Source: Archangium gephyra (GTDB lineage: Bacteria; Myxococcota; Myxococcia; Myxococcales; Myxococcaceae). Taken from it: a stretch of 64,000 nucleotides of DNA. This document shows, piece by piece, positions 8,141 to 18,216 of this stretch. A program made the translations under genes and the position numbers. Below the pieces are notes generated by a model that worked only from the letters and a program-made list of their open reading frames with translations, was not told the DNA's origin and ran no database searches. How positions within the stretch are numbered: position 1 is the stretch's first letter; each line of letters begins with the position of its first letter. The stretch spans positions 30,591 through 94,590 of the forward strand of contig QFQP01000030.1 in assembly GCA_003243425.1 (NCBI GenBank). Direction: 5' to 3'.

Positions 8141-9341
8141 CCTCGATGCCGTCGTTCGGCAGCCCCGTCCACGTGAGCTGCGGCACGAGCCCCAACCAGG
8201 GGTCGCTGGCCGGCGTGAGGAAGAGCCGCGCGTAGACCTCGCGATTGAGCGCCTTCATCGACACGTCGGGCTTCTCGATGAGCCACCGATGAATCACCGG
8301 GTGCAGCGCGTACTCGTTGCGAGCGGTGTCGATGGCGATCGCGGTCTCGAGGTTGGCGACGAGCTGCCGTGCGAGCGACGGGCTCAACGTGGGCACCTTC
8401 GTCGAAGTGACGTCGACGGGGTTCTTGGAGAGCACCGTGGCACGCGCGCTCTCGTCGAGCCGCGCGCCAGAGATGGACGCCAGCTGAGCCCACGGCGTGG
8501 GGTCGACGAGCCCGGTGCCTGCGTCGCCGGGAACGAGCCGTTCGATCATCGGCGCTTCGACCATCGCCTTGCCCATGGCGATCGGCACTGCAGCGCGACT
8601 CGACGGCCACACCACGTCGGCGTCGACGCCGGGCAGCGACGGCAGCGTGAACGCGCGCGGCTGACCGGCCTTCTGCATCGCGGCGTTGAACGACGCGAGC
8701 GCGAGCTGCACCTCCGACTCGTGCCAGCGCTTGCGCTGCGCGGGTGACTTCGTCGCCTGCGGCCTCGCACGCTCGAGGCGCGTCACGAAGTCGACAGCGC
8801 CGTACAGCCCGGGCAACGCGTCGACCACGAAGCCGTCGGCGTCGAGCACGTAGTGAATCGAGTTGCCGGTGACGGTGCGCGTGACCTTGCGACCGTCTCC
8901 GAAGTCGATGGTCGCGACGGGCACCGGGCGTTCGGAGCTCCAGTGCAACACGTAGTTGTCGCGCAGGTACTTCGACACGCTGGCGTTCGCGTACAGCGTG
9001 GTGCGGAAGAAGCGCGAGTTGGCGCACGACAGCTCTTCGTCGAGCCGCCCGAGCATTCGCAGCGACAGCACCGGTTTTCCCGTGGCCTTCGAGCGCGCGA
9101 GCGCCGCGTCGAGGTCTTCGTACCAATAGAGCCGCGAGACGTGCGCGTCGCGCTGCCCCGCGACCTTCGAGATGGCGTCGACGAGCGCGAGCTGCTGCTC
9201 GGGAGATGCCGCGTCGTACTTCGTGAGCAGCCCAGCGAGCCCCTCGGGGCCTTCGGCGCGCAACGCGCGAACGTCGAGCTGCGCTGGTGAATGGGCACAG
9301 CTCAGAAGACCGAGGAGCGTTGCAGTGACGGGCGCGCGCAT
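8127..9341 (-). CDS. Lipoprotein with a thioredoxin-like domain
   Basis: A 404-residue protein beginning MRAPVTATLLGLLSCAHS, a lipoprotein leader with lipobox LLSC; this start (9341) was preferred to one 25 codons upstream. Residues about 60-190 look thioredoxin-fold: YWYEDLDAALARSKATGKPV and LSLRMLGRLDEEL, then SCANSRFFR, where family members have CxxC or a single Cys, and HYVLDADGFVVDALPGLYG, the strand-turn that follows in DUF255-like proteins. Only one Cys is in the active-site region, so thiol-disulfide exchange is doubtful. The C-terminal half is unassigned. It is the last gene on the minus strand after prfC and the RIO kinase, 117 bp downstream. Confidence 0.65.
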   Translation of the reverse strand: MRAPVTATLLGLLSCAHSPAQLDVRALRAEGPEGLAGLLTKYDAASPEQQLALVDAISKVAGQRDAHVSRLYWYEDLDAALARSKATGKPVLSLRMLGRLDEELSCANSRFFRTTLYANASVSKYLRDNYVLHWSSERPVPVATIDFGDGRKVTRTVTGNSIHYVLDADGFVVDALPGLYGAVDFVTRLERARPQATKSPAQRKRWHESEVQLALASFNAAMQKAGQPRAFTLPSLPGVDADVVWPSSRAAVPIAMGKAMVEAPMIERLVPGDAGTGLVDPTPWAQLASISGARLDESARATVLSKNPVDVTSTKVPTLSPSLARQLVANLETAIAIDTARNEYALHPVIHRWLIEKPDVSMKALNREVYARLFLTPASDPWLGLVPQLTWTGLPNDGIEVTAR

Positions 9342-9458
9342 GGGGACCGGTGAACGGACCACGGCTCGGAACGATCTGTCTGGGGCTGATGTAGTCGAGC
9401 GCGCACACTCAACCACTGAACACCTGTCTGTACCGTATTACCTACGCGCTCCCGGCCC

Positions 9459-10670
9459 TCAGAAGTGCCGTTTCGGGCGCCGACGGTGGCCACCACCCGC
9501 ATTCGGCCGCGCGTCGGGAGGGCGCGGCGCTCCTCCACCTGGAGGCGCACCTTCACGTCGCGGTGGCGGGCCGTCACGACGTTGCGGTGGCGCGCCGTCG
9601 CGACGCGGCGGCTGACCCTGCGGCGAAAACTCCCGACGCTGCTGCGGTGCGCCATCACGACGCGGCGGCTGACCCTGCGGCGAAAACTCCCGACGCTGCT
9701 GCGGTGCGCCGTCACGACGCGGCGGCTGACCCTGCGGCGAAAACTCCCGACGCTGCTGCGGCGCGCCGTCACGACGCGGCGGCTGACCCTGCGGCGAAAA
9801 CTCCCGACGCTGCTGCGGCGCACCGTCACGGCGCGGCGGCTGCCCCTGCGGCGAAAACTCCCGACGCTGCTGCGGCGCACCGTCACGGCGCGGCGGCTGA
9901 CCCTGCGGCGCGGCGCCATCACGGCGTTGCTGCCCGCGGCCCGGCACGAAGTGCGGCGAGATGTACCGACGCACGTACGCGCGCCAGATCTCGTCGGCAT
10001 CGTTCGCGTACCTCTGCGTCAACGCACCGTCGATGCCCGAGAAGAACCGCAGCAGGTTCCCGATGTCGCGGCGGAAGTACTGCTCCGACTGCGAGTTCTT
10101 CGCGGCGGTCACCACCTGCGGGAAGTCGATGATCACCGGCCCGTTCGCGCCGAGCAGGATGTTGAACTCCGACAGGTCGCCGTGAATGAGGTCCGCGGCG
10201 AGCATCTTCACCACGTCGCCGCGCAGCCGCTCGTAGAACGGGCCAGCCTGCGCCTTCGTCACGTTCGCCTCGACGAGCCGTGGCGCCACGCGGCCCTCTG
10301 CATCGCCGATGACCTCCATCAACAACACGCCGTCGTAGAACAGCACCGGCTTCGGCACGTGCACGCCGAGCTTGTGGAGCGTCTCCATGGCGTCGGCTTC
10401 CGCTGACTTCCACGCCTCTTCCGAAGCCTGGCGGCCGAACTTCGAGCCTTTGTCCATCGCTCGCTGCGTGCGCGAGTTCCGCACCTGGCGACCTTCACGG
10501 TAGCCGGCGTCGTTCTTGAAATTACGGAACTCGCGCTCTTTGTAGAGCTTCGCGGCAACGGCTTCACCGCGGTGACTCACCAGCCAGACCTCGGCTTCTT
10601 TGCCCGTCTTCAGCTGGCTGTAGATCTCGTCGATGATTCCGTCGTCGAGCAGGGCCTGCAGCTTCTCCAT
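9459..10670 (-). CDS. RIO-type serine/threonine kinase with a repetitive basic C-terminal tail
   Basis: Residues 1-245 are a RIO kinase: KTGKEAEVW in place of a glycine loop, catalytic lysine K41 in VAAKLYKE, catalytic loop HGDLSEFN (H163, D165, N170) and metal-binding IDFPQ (D182), all typical of the RIO1 type. From about residue 256 the protein is a disordered tail of a 19-residue unit (GQPPRRDGAPQQRREFSPQ), present five times plus a partial copy, followed by a Pro/Arg/Gly-rich end (GGGHRRRPKRHF). The tail has strong positive charge and could bind RNA or ribosomes; that is inference. A GAGGGAG ribosome-binding site precedes the ATG. It lies 30 bp downstream of prfC, a translation gene, and is probably cotranscribed with it. 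Confidence 0.92.
   Translation of the reverse strand: MEKLQALLDDGIIDEIYSQLKTGKEAEVWLVSHRGEAVAAKLYKEREFRNFKNDAGYREGRQVRNSRTQRAMDKGSKFGRQASEEAWKSAEADAMETLHKLGVHVPKPVLFYDGVLLMEVIGDAEGRVAPRLVEANVTKAQAGPFYERLRGDVVKMLAADLIHGDLSEFNILLGANGPVIIDFPQVVTAAKNSQSEQYFRRDIGNLLRFFSGIDGALTQRYANDADEIWRAYVRRYISPHFVPGRGQQRRDGAAPQGQPPRRDGAPQQRREFSPQGQPPRRDGAPQQRREFSPQGQPPRRDGAPQQRREFSPQGQPPRRDGAPQQRREFSPQGQPPRRDGAPQQRREFSPQGQPPRRDGAPPQRRDGPPPRREGAPPGGGAPRPPDARPNAGGGHRRRPKRHF
9604..9910. repeat. 57-bp in-frame tandem repeat (about 5.4 copies)
   Basis: Units begin at 9604, 9661, 9718, 9775, 9832 and, partial, 9889; each is 57 bp, or 19 codons, inside the RIO kinase gene. Copies differ at only a few bases, including third-position changes and a tga/tgc difference on the plus strand. 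Near-identity suggests recent slippage or recombination, so copy number probably varies between strains. Confidence 0.95.
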
Positions 10671-10700
10671 CTCTCCCTCACATCAAAAGACGTCGAATGC

Positions 10701-12326
<1,626 letters not shown>

Positions 12327-12456
12327 GCGCGCGCCTTAGCGAAAAAGAGCCCCGTCCGCGTGGCTTTCACGCCCGGAAATCGGGCTGTCCCGACGGCAGC
12401 CGGCACCGAGTGGCTACCCGCTCCTCACCAAAGTCCGGCGCCGTTAGCGTGGGGCC

Positions 12457-13326
12457 ATGCTCTCCATCGTCCTCGCCGTGCTCGTGGCAGCGCCTGACGG
12501 AGGTTCGCCTCCGGTGCTCGGCGAGCTGCGCCGACTGTCTTTGCAGCTGGAACCGAAGGTCAGCGAGCCGTGGGTCAAGGAATGGCTCAAGTCGGTGAAG
12601 ACCTTGAAGCCGGTCAAGCCGTCGACCTGGCACTGCACCGACGACAAGCAGCGCTGCTCACCGAAGCCTGACGAAGGGCTGGTCGCCCGCGAGGTGAACG
12701 ACGAGTTCGTCTACGCGCGCATCACCGACCCGCTCGGCTACACGCGGCCGTACGAGATTCTGTCGTCGGTGGGTTGGCAGCCGAAGGGCAAGAAGGTGCT
12801 CGACTTCGGCTACGGCAATCTCGGCCAGCTGCTGATGCTCTCGTCGCTCGGCGCGAAGGTGCACGGCGTCGAGGTCGATCGCCTGCTGATCGACGGGACG
12901 AAGGCGGTCTCGAAGCCGTTGGTGCTGCACCACGGCTACTTCCCCACCGACGCGCAGCTGGTGAAGGAGATCGGCACCGGCTTCGATCTGTGGATCTCGA
13001 AGAACACGCTCAAGCGCGGGTACGTCAAACCGCTCGAAGGCGAGGCGGTCATCGACCTCGGCCCCACGGCCTTGAACGTCATCGCCAGCGAGCTCAAGAA
13101 GGGCGGCTACTTCCTCGTCTACAACCTCGCGCCGCTGCAGAAGAAGCAGTACCTCCCGATGGCCGACGGCAACTCACCGTTCACGCGCGAGGCGCTGGAA
13201 GCCGCCGGCTTCGAGGTGCTCGCGTTCGACGCCGACGACTCCGAGAAGGCGCTCACCATGGGCGCGATTCTGGAGTGGGGAAACGAACCGCTCGTCGCCA
13301 CGTACACGCTCGCGCGGCGCCGCTGA
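12457..13326 (+). CDS. Methyltransferase-fold protein with a secretion-like N-terminus
   Basis: A 289-residue protein. Residues 1-16 (MLSIVLAVLVAAPDGG) look like a short signal sequence without a basic n-region. The body has an SAM-methyltransferase Rossmann layout: motif I KKVLDFGYGNLGQ (about 112-124), an acidic end of strand 2 in VHGVEVDRLL, GFDLWISKNTLKRGY near motif IV, and GGYFLVYNLAPLQKKQYLP after the sheet. Motif I is atypical (D.GYGNLG rather than DxGxGxG). SAM is not expected in the periplasm, so it is either cytosolic with a hydrophobic start or a non-catalytic exported relative. The target is unknown. Confidence 0.6.
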   Translation: MLSIVLAVLVAAPDGGSPPVLGELRRLSLQLEPKVSEPWVKEWLKSVKTLKPVKPSTWHCTDDKQRCSPKPDEGLVAREVNDEFVYARITDPLGYTRPYEILSSVGWQPKGKKVLDFGYGNLGQLLMLSSLGAKVHGVEVDRLLIDGTKAVSKPLVLHHGYFPTDAQLVKEIGTGFDLWISKNTLKRGYVKPLEGEAVIDLGPTALNVIASELKKGGYFLVYNLAPLQKKQYLPMADGNSPFTREALEAAGFEVLAFDADDSEKALTMGAILEWGNEPLVATYTLARRR

Positions 13327-13328
13327 GC

Positions 13329-14093
13329 TCAGGGCGAGTTGTAGAACGAGCCGAGGTTCACTTCCTTGAAGCGCCTGTTGCTCGTCTGGTCGATGAGCAG
13401 GTTGTTGCCTTCGGCGCCTGCCCAGAGAATCACCACGCCGAGCTCGCTGCCCTGCTTCAGCACCACGAGCGGCCGGTAGAAGTCGGGTTCGAACTCGCAG
13501 CCGTCGTCGACGCGCCAGCAGCTCGGTTGTTCCGATGACGAGGCTTTGATCTCTTTGACGATCGCGTCTTCACCGACGAGCGCCACGAACCGCACCACCG
13601 GCTTCACCTTCTTCTTCCGCGCGGAGTCGAGGAAGTAGAGCGCGCCACCGTCGAACGTCGCGACCTGCTTGCAGCGCGCGAGCTTGACCTTCGAGACCTT
13701 CGCCAGCCTGGTCTTCGTGTCGGCGTCGCAGTCTTTCGTTTCGTTCTTCACCGCGACGGCAGTCACGTCTTTGGCGGCCGCTTCGGTCATCAGCACGCAG
13801 TACGGCGCGTCTTCGTCGACAGGGACTCTGGTCCCCAGCGTGAAGACCGACCCGGGCAGCTTGTCGAAGTTGCGCTGCGTCCAATTCGAGGGCGCGTCGT
13901 CGCTGTCGGGGCGCTTGCTCTTGAACTTCACCGTCGTCGCGTGGGCACCGCAGAAGGCCTTCACGAAGCGGTCGGGTCTGGCGTCGTACCCGTCGTCCTG
14001 CATCAGCACCGAGTCACCCGACGGACTGAGCAGCGCGGCGCTCATCGTCGGAGCCGCCTGCGCCAACGACACCGCGAGGAGCGCGCCGAGCAT
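13329..14093 (-). CDS. Secreted protein of unknown function
   Basis: A 254-residue protein with an N-terminal signal (MLGALLAVSLAQAAP). The mature part has several cysteines (AFCGAH, APYCVL, KDCDAD, LARCKQ, PSCWRVDDGC) that could form disulfides. I see no known domain. The ATG at 14093 shares one base with the stop of the cyclic-nucleotide-binding gene (TGATG), so it is translated as the second gene of that pair; a GTG one codon upstream is also possible. It converges on the methyltransferase-like gene with a two-base gap and no obvious terminator hairpin. Confidence 0.6.
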   Translation of the reverse strand: MLGALLAVSLAQAAPTMSAALLSPSGDSVLMQDDGYDARPDRFVKAFCGAHATTVKFKSKRPDSDDAPSNWTQRNFDKLPGSVFTLGTRVPVDEDAPYCVLMTEAAAKDVTAVAVKNETKDCDADTKTRLAKVSKVKLARCKQVATFDGGALYFLDSARKKKVKPVVRFVALVGEDAIVKEIKASSSEQPSCWRVDDGCEFEPDFYRPLVVLKQGSELGVVILWAGAEGNNLLIDQTSNRRFKEVNLGSFYNSP

Positions 14094-14524
14094 CACACCC
14101 TCGCCCGCGGCGCGAACTCATCGGTCATGTGACGCAGCCGTTCAGCGAGCGTGACGATGAGCCGCGCCGACATCTCGCGGCTCGACTTGAGCGCCGTGCG
14201 GAAGTCGTAGCCTTCGAGCACCAGCAGCACCGAGTTCTCGACCGCTCGTACCGTGGCCGTGCGCGGCGCGGGGTCGAGAATCGAGATCTCGCCGAAGAAC
14301 TCACCGGCCCCCAGCTCGCGAATGCGGTTGTTGTTGCGACGCACCTCGCACACGCCGCTGATGATGAGGAAGACCGACGAGCCGCTGGTGCCCTCCTTGA
14401 TGATCTCGCTGCCCTGCGCGTGGTGCGCCTCGGTCACCTTCTTCGCGAGTTGCTCGAGATCGCTGTGCGGGAGGCCGGCCAACAACGGGATCGTCTTCAG
14501 CGCGTTCACGCGGTCGTCGCTCAT
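14093..14524 (-). CDS. Cyclic-nucleotide-binding domain protein
   Basis: A 143-residue protein that is essentially a single CRP/PKA-type ligand-binding domain: LAGLPHSDLEQLAKKV, then GSEIIKEGTSGSSVFLIISG, and the phosphate-binding cassette GAGEFFGEISILDPAPRTAT with the conserved Glu and Arg-Thr. It ends in a short helix (ARLIVTLAERLRHM) and has no DNA-binding domain, so it probably acts through a partner. An upstream start would overlap the TPR gene region; the ATG at 14524 gives the expected family N-terminus. It is the first gene of a coupled pair with the secreted protein gene. Confidence 0.85.
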   Translation of the reverse strand: MSDDRVNALKTIPLLAGLPHSDLEQLAKKVTEAHHAQGSEIIKEGTSGSSVFLIISGVCEVRRNNNRIRELGAGEFFGEISILDPAPRTATVRAVENSVLLVLEGYDFRTALKSSREMSARLIVTLAERLRHMTDEFAPRARV

Positions 14525-14587
14525 GCGACCGCACGTTACACGCGGCACGACGGCCACACACGAGAGCGAATACGAGCACTTCGCGGC

Positions 14588-14603
14588 TGGCACGGCGCTC
14601 GCT
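14588..14603 (+). promoter_or_regulatory. Candidate sigma-54 promoter for the TPR lipoprotein gene
   Basis: CTGGCACG followed by GCGC and TCGCTTT matches the sigma-54 consensus YTGGCACG-N4-TTGCW except for one base (TCGC for TTGC). The GG at 14589-14590 and GC at 14601-14602 are ten bases apart, as required. The site ends about 45 bp before the lipoprotein start codon. The match is by eye. Confidence 0.4.
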
Positions 14604-14648
14604 TTGGGAGCCTTCCGGGAACCGCATCCCAGAAAGGCCCTTCCAGCC

Positions 14649-15590
14649 ATGTCGCCGAAGCACAAGATCATCGCCGCCCTCGCCGCTCTCTCCATCACCG
14701 CCTGCACCGAGACGAAGCCGTCACCCGCCCCGGTCATTCCGACGAAGGTCGCGAAGTACGAACCCGTCGTCGTTCGCCCCGACGTGCGCGACGCCGGCGC
14801 GCCGGTCACCCTCATCGAGAAGGAAGAACCCGTCGTCGACCCGCTCGTGCTCGCGCACGACACCAACGGCGTCGATCACCTCGGCCGCGCCAGGCAACTC
14901 GCCAGCGAAGGTGACGCGAAGGGCGCGCTCATCGAAGCCCGCCGCGCGCTGTTCTCGACTCCGTCCGACGTCGAGACGCTGATGACCGTCGCCAAACTCT
15001 CGCGCCGCACCGGTCAGGCGCAGCTCGCCGCTGATGCCTGGGGCCGTGTCGCCGCGCTCACGCCCGATGATTCGACGCCGGTGATTCAGCAGGCCCGCGC
15101 GCGCCTCGCGATGAAGGACTACGTCGGCGCCGTCACTTCAGGTCGCGAAGCCATCGCGCGTGACGGTGGCAACGCCGAGGCCTTCCAGGTCACCGGCATC
15201 GCGCAGCTCGCACAGAACGACCTGGCTGGCGCCATCGCCAGCTTCGAGAAGGCCATCGAGCTCGAGCCCAATCATGGTTGGGCCCTCAACAACCTCGGCT
15301 TCGCGTGCCTGCGCGCCAACCTGAATGACCGCGCCGTCGAAGTGCTCGAGCGCGCGGCGGAGCAGCTGCCGACCGTCGCCTACGTGCAGAACAACCTCGG
15401 CATAGCGCTCGAGCGTGTCGGCCGTGGCGACGAAGCCAAGTCGGCGTATCAGCACGCGATGGATCTCTCGCCGAAGTACGTCAAGGCGCGCATCAACTCG
15501 GCGCGCGTGGCGCGGGCTCCGCAACAGGGCGAGGTCATCGACGGTGAGCTCGAAGAGCTGAACGTCGAGGCACACCCCATCAGCGAGTGA
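14649..15590 (+). CDS. TPR-repeat lipoprotein
   Basis: A 313-residue protein starting MSPKHKIIAALAALSITAC, a lipoprotein leader with lipobox ITAC. At least five tetratricopeptide-like helix pairs follow from about residue 80: GDAKGALIEARRALFSTPSD, TGQAQLAADAWGRVAALTPD, KDYVGAVTSGREAIARDGGN, NDLAGAIASFEKAIELEPNH, LNDRAVEVLERAAEQLP and RGDEAKSAYQHAMDLSPKY. TPR lipoproteins usually scaffold envelope complexes. An AGAAAGG sequence precedes the ATG at 14649. A possible sigma-54 promoter lies upstream and a hairpin lies just after the stop. A longer in-frame reading from 14253 is overlap with the opposite-strand gene and was not used. Confidence 0.85.
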   Translation: MSPKHKIIAALAALSITACTETKPSPAPVIPTKVAKYEPVVVRPDVRDAGAPVTLIEKEEPVVDPLVLAHDTNGVDHLGRARQLASEGDAKGALIEARRALFSTPSDVETLMTVAKLSRRTGQAQLAADAWGRVAALTPDDSTPVIQQARARLAMKDYVGAVTSGREAIARDGGNAEAFQVTGIAQLAQNDLAGAIASFEKAIELEPNHGWALNNLGFACLRANLNDRAVEVLERAAEQLPTVAYVQNNLGIALERVGRGDEAKSAYQHAMDLSPKYVKARINSARVARAPQQGEVIDGELEELNVEAHPISE

Positions 15591-15600
15591 CAAAGGGCGA

Positions 15601-15627
15601 GGGGCGCTCCGCGGAACGCCCCTTGCT
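15601..15627 (+). terminator. Hairpin after the TPR lipoprotein gene
   Basis: GGGGCG at 15601 pairs with CGCCCC ending at 15622, with a self-complementary TCCGCGGA in between; a short TT follows. It lies 11 bp after the stop codon. The weak T-tract makes intrinsic termination only probable. Confidence 0.4.
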
Positions 15628-15705
15628 CTACCCAGCCGTATGAGCACTGCATCGTGGTTGTTCAGCCGCAAACCGTGGCCCCGCGGGTACAGTCGGGCCC
15701 CGCTG

Positions 15706-18216
15706 ATGAGTGCCCTCTGGCGTTGGTTCAAACGGTTGTTGAAGCTGGCAGTGGTCGGCGCGTTGCTGGCGCTCGCTGGCGGCGTCGGCCTGTACCTCTA
15801 CTACTCGCGCGATCTCCCGAAGGTCGAAGAGCTGCGCACCTGGCGCCCGCCACAGGTCTCCAAGGTCACCTGCCGCGACAACAGCGTGTGCGCCGAGTTC
15901 TACGTCGAGCGCCGCACCTGGGTCGACGTGCGCACCCTGCCCCCGCACGTGCGTGACGCCTTCCTCGCCGCCGAAGACGCCGACTTCTATTCGCACCAGG
16001 GCCTCGACTACCTCGGCATCCTTCGCAGCGCGGTGAAGAACCTGCGCCCCGGCGGCATGAAGTCGGGCGCATCGACCATCTCGCAGCAGACCTGCCGCTC
16101 GTTGTTGCTGACGCAGGAGCGCACGCTGTCGCGAAAGATCCGCGAGTGGATCCTCACGCCGCGCATGGAAGCCGCGCTCAGCAAGGACGAGATCCTCAAC
16201 CTGTACGTCAACACCATCTACTTCGGGCACAACCGCTACGGCGTCGAGGAAGCCGCGCTGTTCTATTTCGGCAAGCACGCGAAGGACCTCACCGTCGGTG
16301 AAGCCGCCGTCGTCGCGGGAACCGTGCAGTTGCCCCACCGCATCAACCCCGTCACCAACATCGTGAAGGCCAAGAAGCGCCAGCGCTACGTGCTCGGCCA
16401 GTTGGCGCGCCACGGCTTCGTGAAGCAGGACATCGTCGACAAGGAGCTCGACAAGCCCATCGTGCTCGGCCCTCGCCCGCCGACGCAGGTCGGTGCCGGC
16501 TACGCCGAAGAGGTGCGCAAGCAACTGGTCGCGCGCTACGGCGACAAGGTCACGCTCGAAGGTGGGCTCCGCGTGCAGATCGCGATGGACCCGGTGCTGC
16601 AGGCCGCCGCCGAGAAGTCGGTGCGATCGGGCCTCGAAGCGTTGGACCGTCGCCAGGGCTACCGCGGGCCGGCCGGCAGCATCGACGCGCAGCGCTTCGC
16701 GACGCTGAAGCCGCTGCTCGAGGTGCGACTGACGGAAGCCGGTAAGCGCCGCCCCGACGAACGCTTCGTCGCCGACCTCACCGCGCTCAAAGACGCCAGG
16801 CCGCCAGAAGAAGAAGACAGCCAGAAGACGGTGTCTGACGAAGGCGAAGTCGAACAGGAAGAAGCCCCGCTGACTGACGACCAGAAGCTCGCCCAGGCGA
16901 TCGGCGTGAAGTCGCTGGTCGACGGCGTCGAGACCGTGGGCTGGGTCTCCACCGTCGACGACAAGGCGGGCACCGCGCAGGTCGAGCTCATCGGCGCGAC
17001 GGCCCAGCTCGATTTCGCGTCGCACAAGTGGGCGCGCCGTCGTGAAGGCACGAAGGTCGGCGCGAACCCCGCTCGCATGTCAGACGTGGTGAAGCCCGGT
17101 GAGCTGGTGCGCATTCGGGTCGGCGTCGCGCTGCCGGCCTCGCAGGTGTTCTCGGCGCAGCTCGCGCAGATTCCGCTCGTGCAGGGCGCGCTCGCGGTCA
17201 TCGACCCGAAGGACCGCACCGTCGTCGCGCTGGTCGGTGGCTACGACTTCTCGCTGTCGGCGTTCAATCGCGCCACGCAGGCGCACCGCCAGCCGGGCTC
17301 GTCGTTCAAGCCGTTCCTCTACGCCGCCGCCATGGAGTCGACGAAGTTCACGCCCATCTCGGTCGTCAACGACGCGCCGGAGGCGATCCGCGATCCCTAC
17401 ACTGGCAAGATGTGGAAGCCGCAGAACTACGAGAAGGGCGGCTTCGAAGGGCCCATCACCGTGCGCGCAGCGCTGACGAAGTCGAAGAACACCGTGTCGG
17501 TGCGGTTGATCGAAGCGCTCACGCCCGAGACGGTCATCGAGTTCGCGAAGAAGGCCGGCATTCGCAGCGAGATGCCCACCAATCTGACGCTCGCGCTCGG
17601 CACCGGCGAGGTCACGCCGCTCGAGATCGCCAACGCGTACACCACGCTGCAGACCAACGGCCTGTACGCCGACCCGCTGATGGTGATTCGCGTCGCCGAT
17701 GCGAAGGGCAAGGTGCTCGAAGAGCGCCACGCGGCGCCCGAGCAGGCCATCACCCCGGCGGTCGCCTTTCTCGGCACCTCGCTCATGCGCAGCGTGGTCG
17801 AAGAAGGCACCGCCGTTGCCGTGCTCGAACTCAACCGGCCCGCGGCCGGCAAGACGGGAACGGCGCAGGAATTCCGCGACGCCTGGTTCAGTGGCTACAC
17901 GGCCGACTACGTGGCCACCGCGTGGGTGGGCTTCGATGATCACGAGTCGCTCGGCAGCGGCGAGACCGGTGGCAAGGCCGCGCTCCCGCTGTGGCTCGGC
18001 TTCATGCGCGAGGCGCACAAGAATCTCCCGCCGCGTGAGTTCGAAGTGCCGACCGGCGTGAAGCAGATCCGCATCGATCCGCGCACCGGCAAGCTGGCAG
18101 GAGGTTCCGTGCCCGGCCGCGCCGAGTGGTTCCTCGAAGGCACCGAGCCCACCGAGGAGACGCGCGCCGTCGATCCCAACGACTTTCTGCTGCTCGACCA
18201 ACAAGGCCGACCGTGA
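15706..18216 (+). CDS. Class A penicillin-binding protein 1A (bifunctional peptidoglycan synthase)
   Basis: An 836-residue inner-membrane protein. A cytoplasmic MSALWRWFKRLLK is followed by one membrane helix. The glycosyltransferase domain (about 65-250) has catalytic Glu90 in AAEDADFYSHQGLD, the GASTISQQ motif and NTIYFGHNRYGVE. An acidic insert sits near residues 340-400 (PPEEEDSQKTVSDEGEVEQ). The transpeptidase domain has SSFK (S532, K535), SKN near 590, and KTGTAQ (K716). Start 15706 fits the family; an ATG 22 codons earlier also exists. The stop overlaps the next start as GTGA. It builds glycan strands and cross-links peptidoglycan at the periplasmic face. Confidence 0.93.
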   Translation: MSALWRWFKRLLKLAVVGALLALAGGVGLYLYYSRDLPKVEELRTWRPPQVSKVTCRDNSVCAEFYVERRTWVDVRTLPPHVRDAFLAAEDADFYSHQGLDYLGILRSAVKNLRPGGMKSGASTISQQTCRSLLLTQERTLSRKIREWILTPRMEAALSKDEILNLYVNTIYFGHNRYGVEEAALFYFGKHAKDLTVGEAAVVAGTVQLPHRINPVTNIVKAKKRQRYVLGQLARHGFVKQDIVDKELDKPIVLGPRPPTQVGAGYAEEVRKQLVARYGDKVTLEGGLRVQIAMDPVLQAAAEKSVRSGLEALDRRQGYRGPAGSIDAQRFATLKPLLEVRLTEAGKRRPDERFVADLTALKDARPPEEEDSQKTVSDEGEVEQEEAPLTDDQKLAQAIGVKSLVDGVETVGWVSTVDDKAGTAQVELIGATAQLDFASHKWARRREGTKVGANPARMSDVVKPGELVRIRVGVALPASQVFSAQLAQIPLVQGALAVIDPKDRTVVALVGGYDFSLSAFNRATQAHRQPGSSFKPFLYAAAMESTKFTPISVVNDAPEAIRDPYTGKMWKPQNYEKGGFEGPITVRAALTKSKNTVSVRLIEALTPETVIEFAKKAGIRSEMPTNLTLALGTGEVTPLEIANAYTTLQTNGLYADPLMVIRVADAKGKVLEERHAAPEQAITPAVAFLGTSLMRSVVEEGTAVAVLELNRPAAGKTGTAQEFRDAWFSGYTADYVATAWVGFDDHESLGSGETGGKAALPLWLGFMREAHKNLPPREFEVPTGVKQIRIDPRTGKLAGGSVPGRAEWFLEGTEPTEETRAVDPNDFLLLDQQGRP

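Noticed and set aside
9604..9910. CRISPR-like regular repeats
   Set aside because: Units are contiguous, with no spacers, and are in frame with the RIO kinase, so they are a coding tandem repeat.
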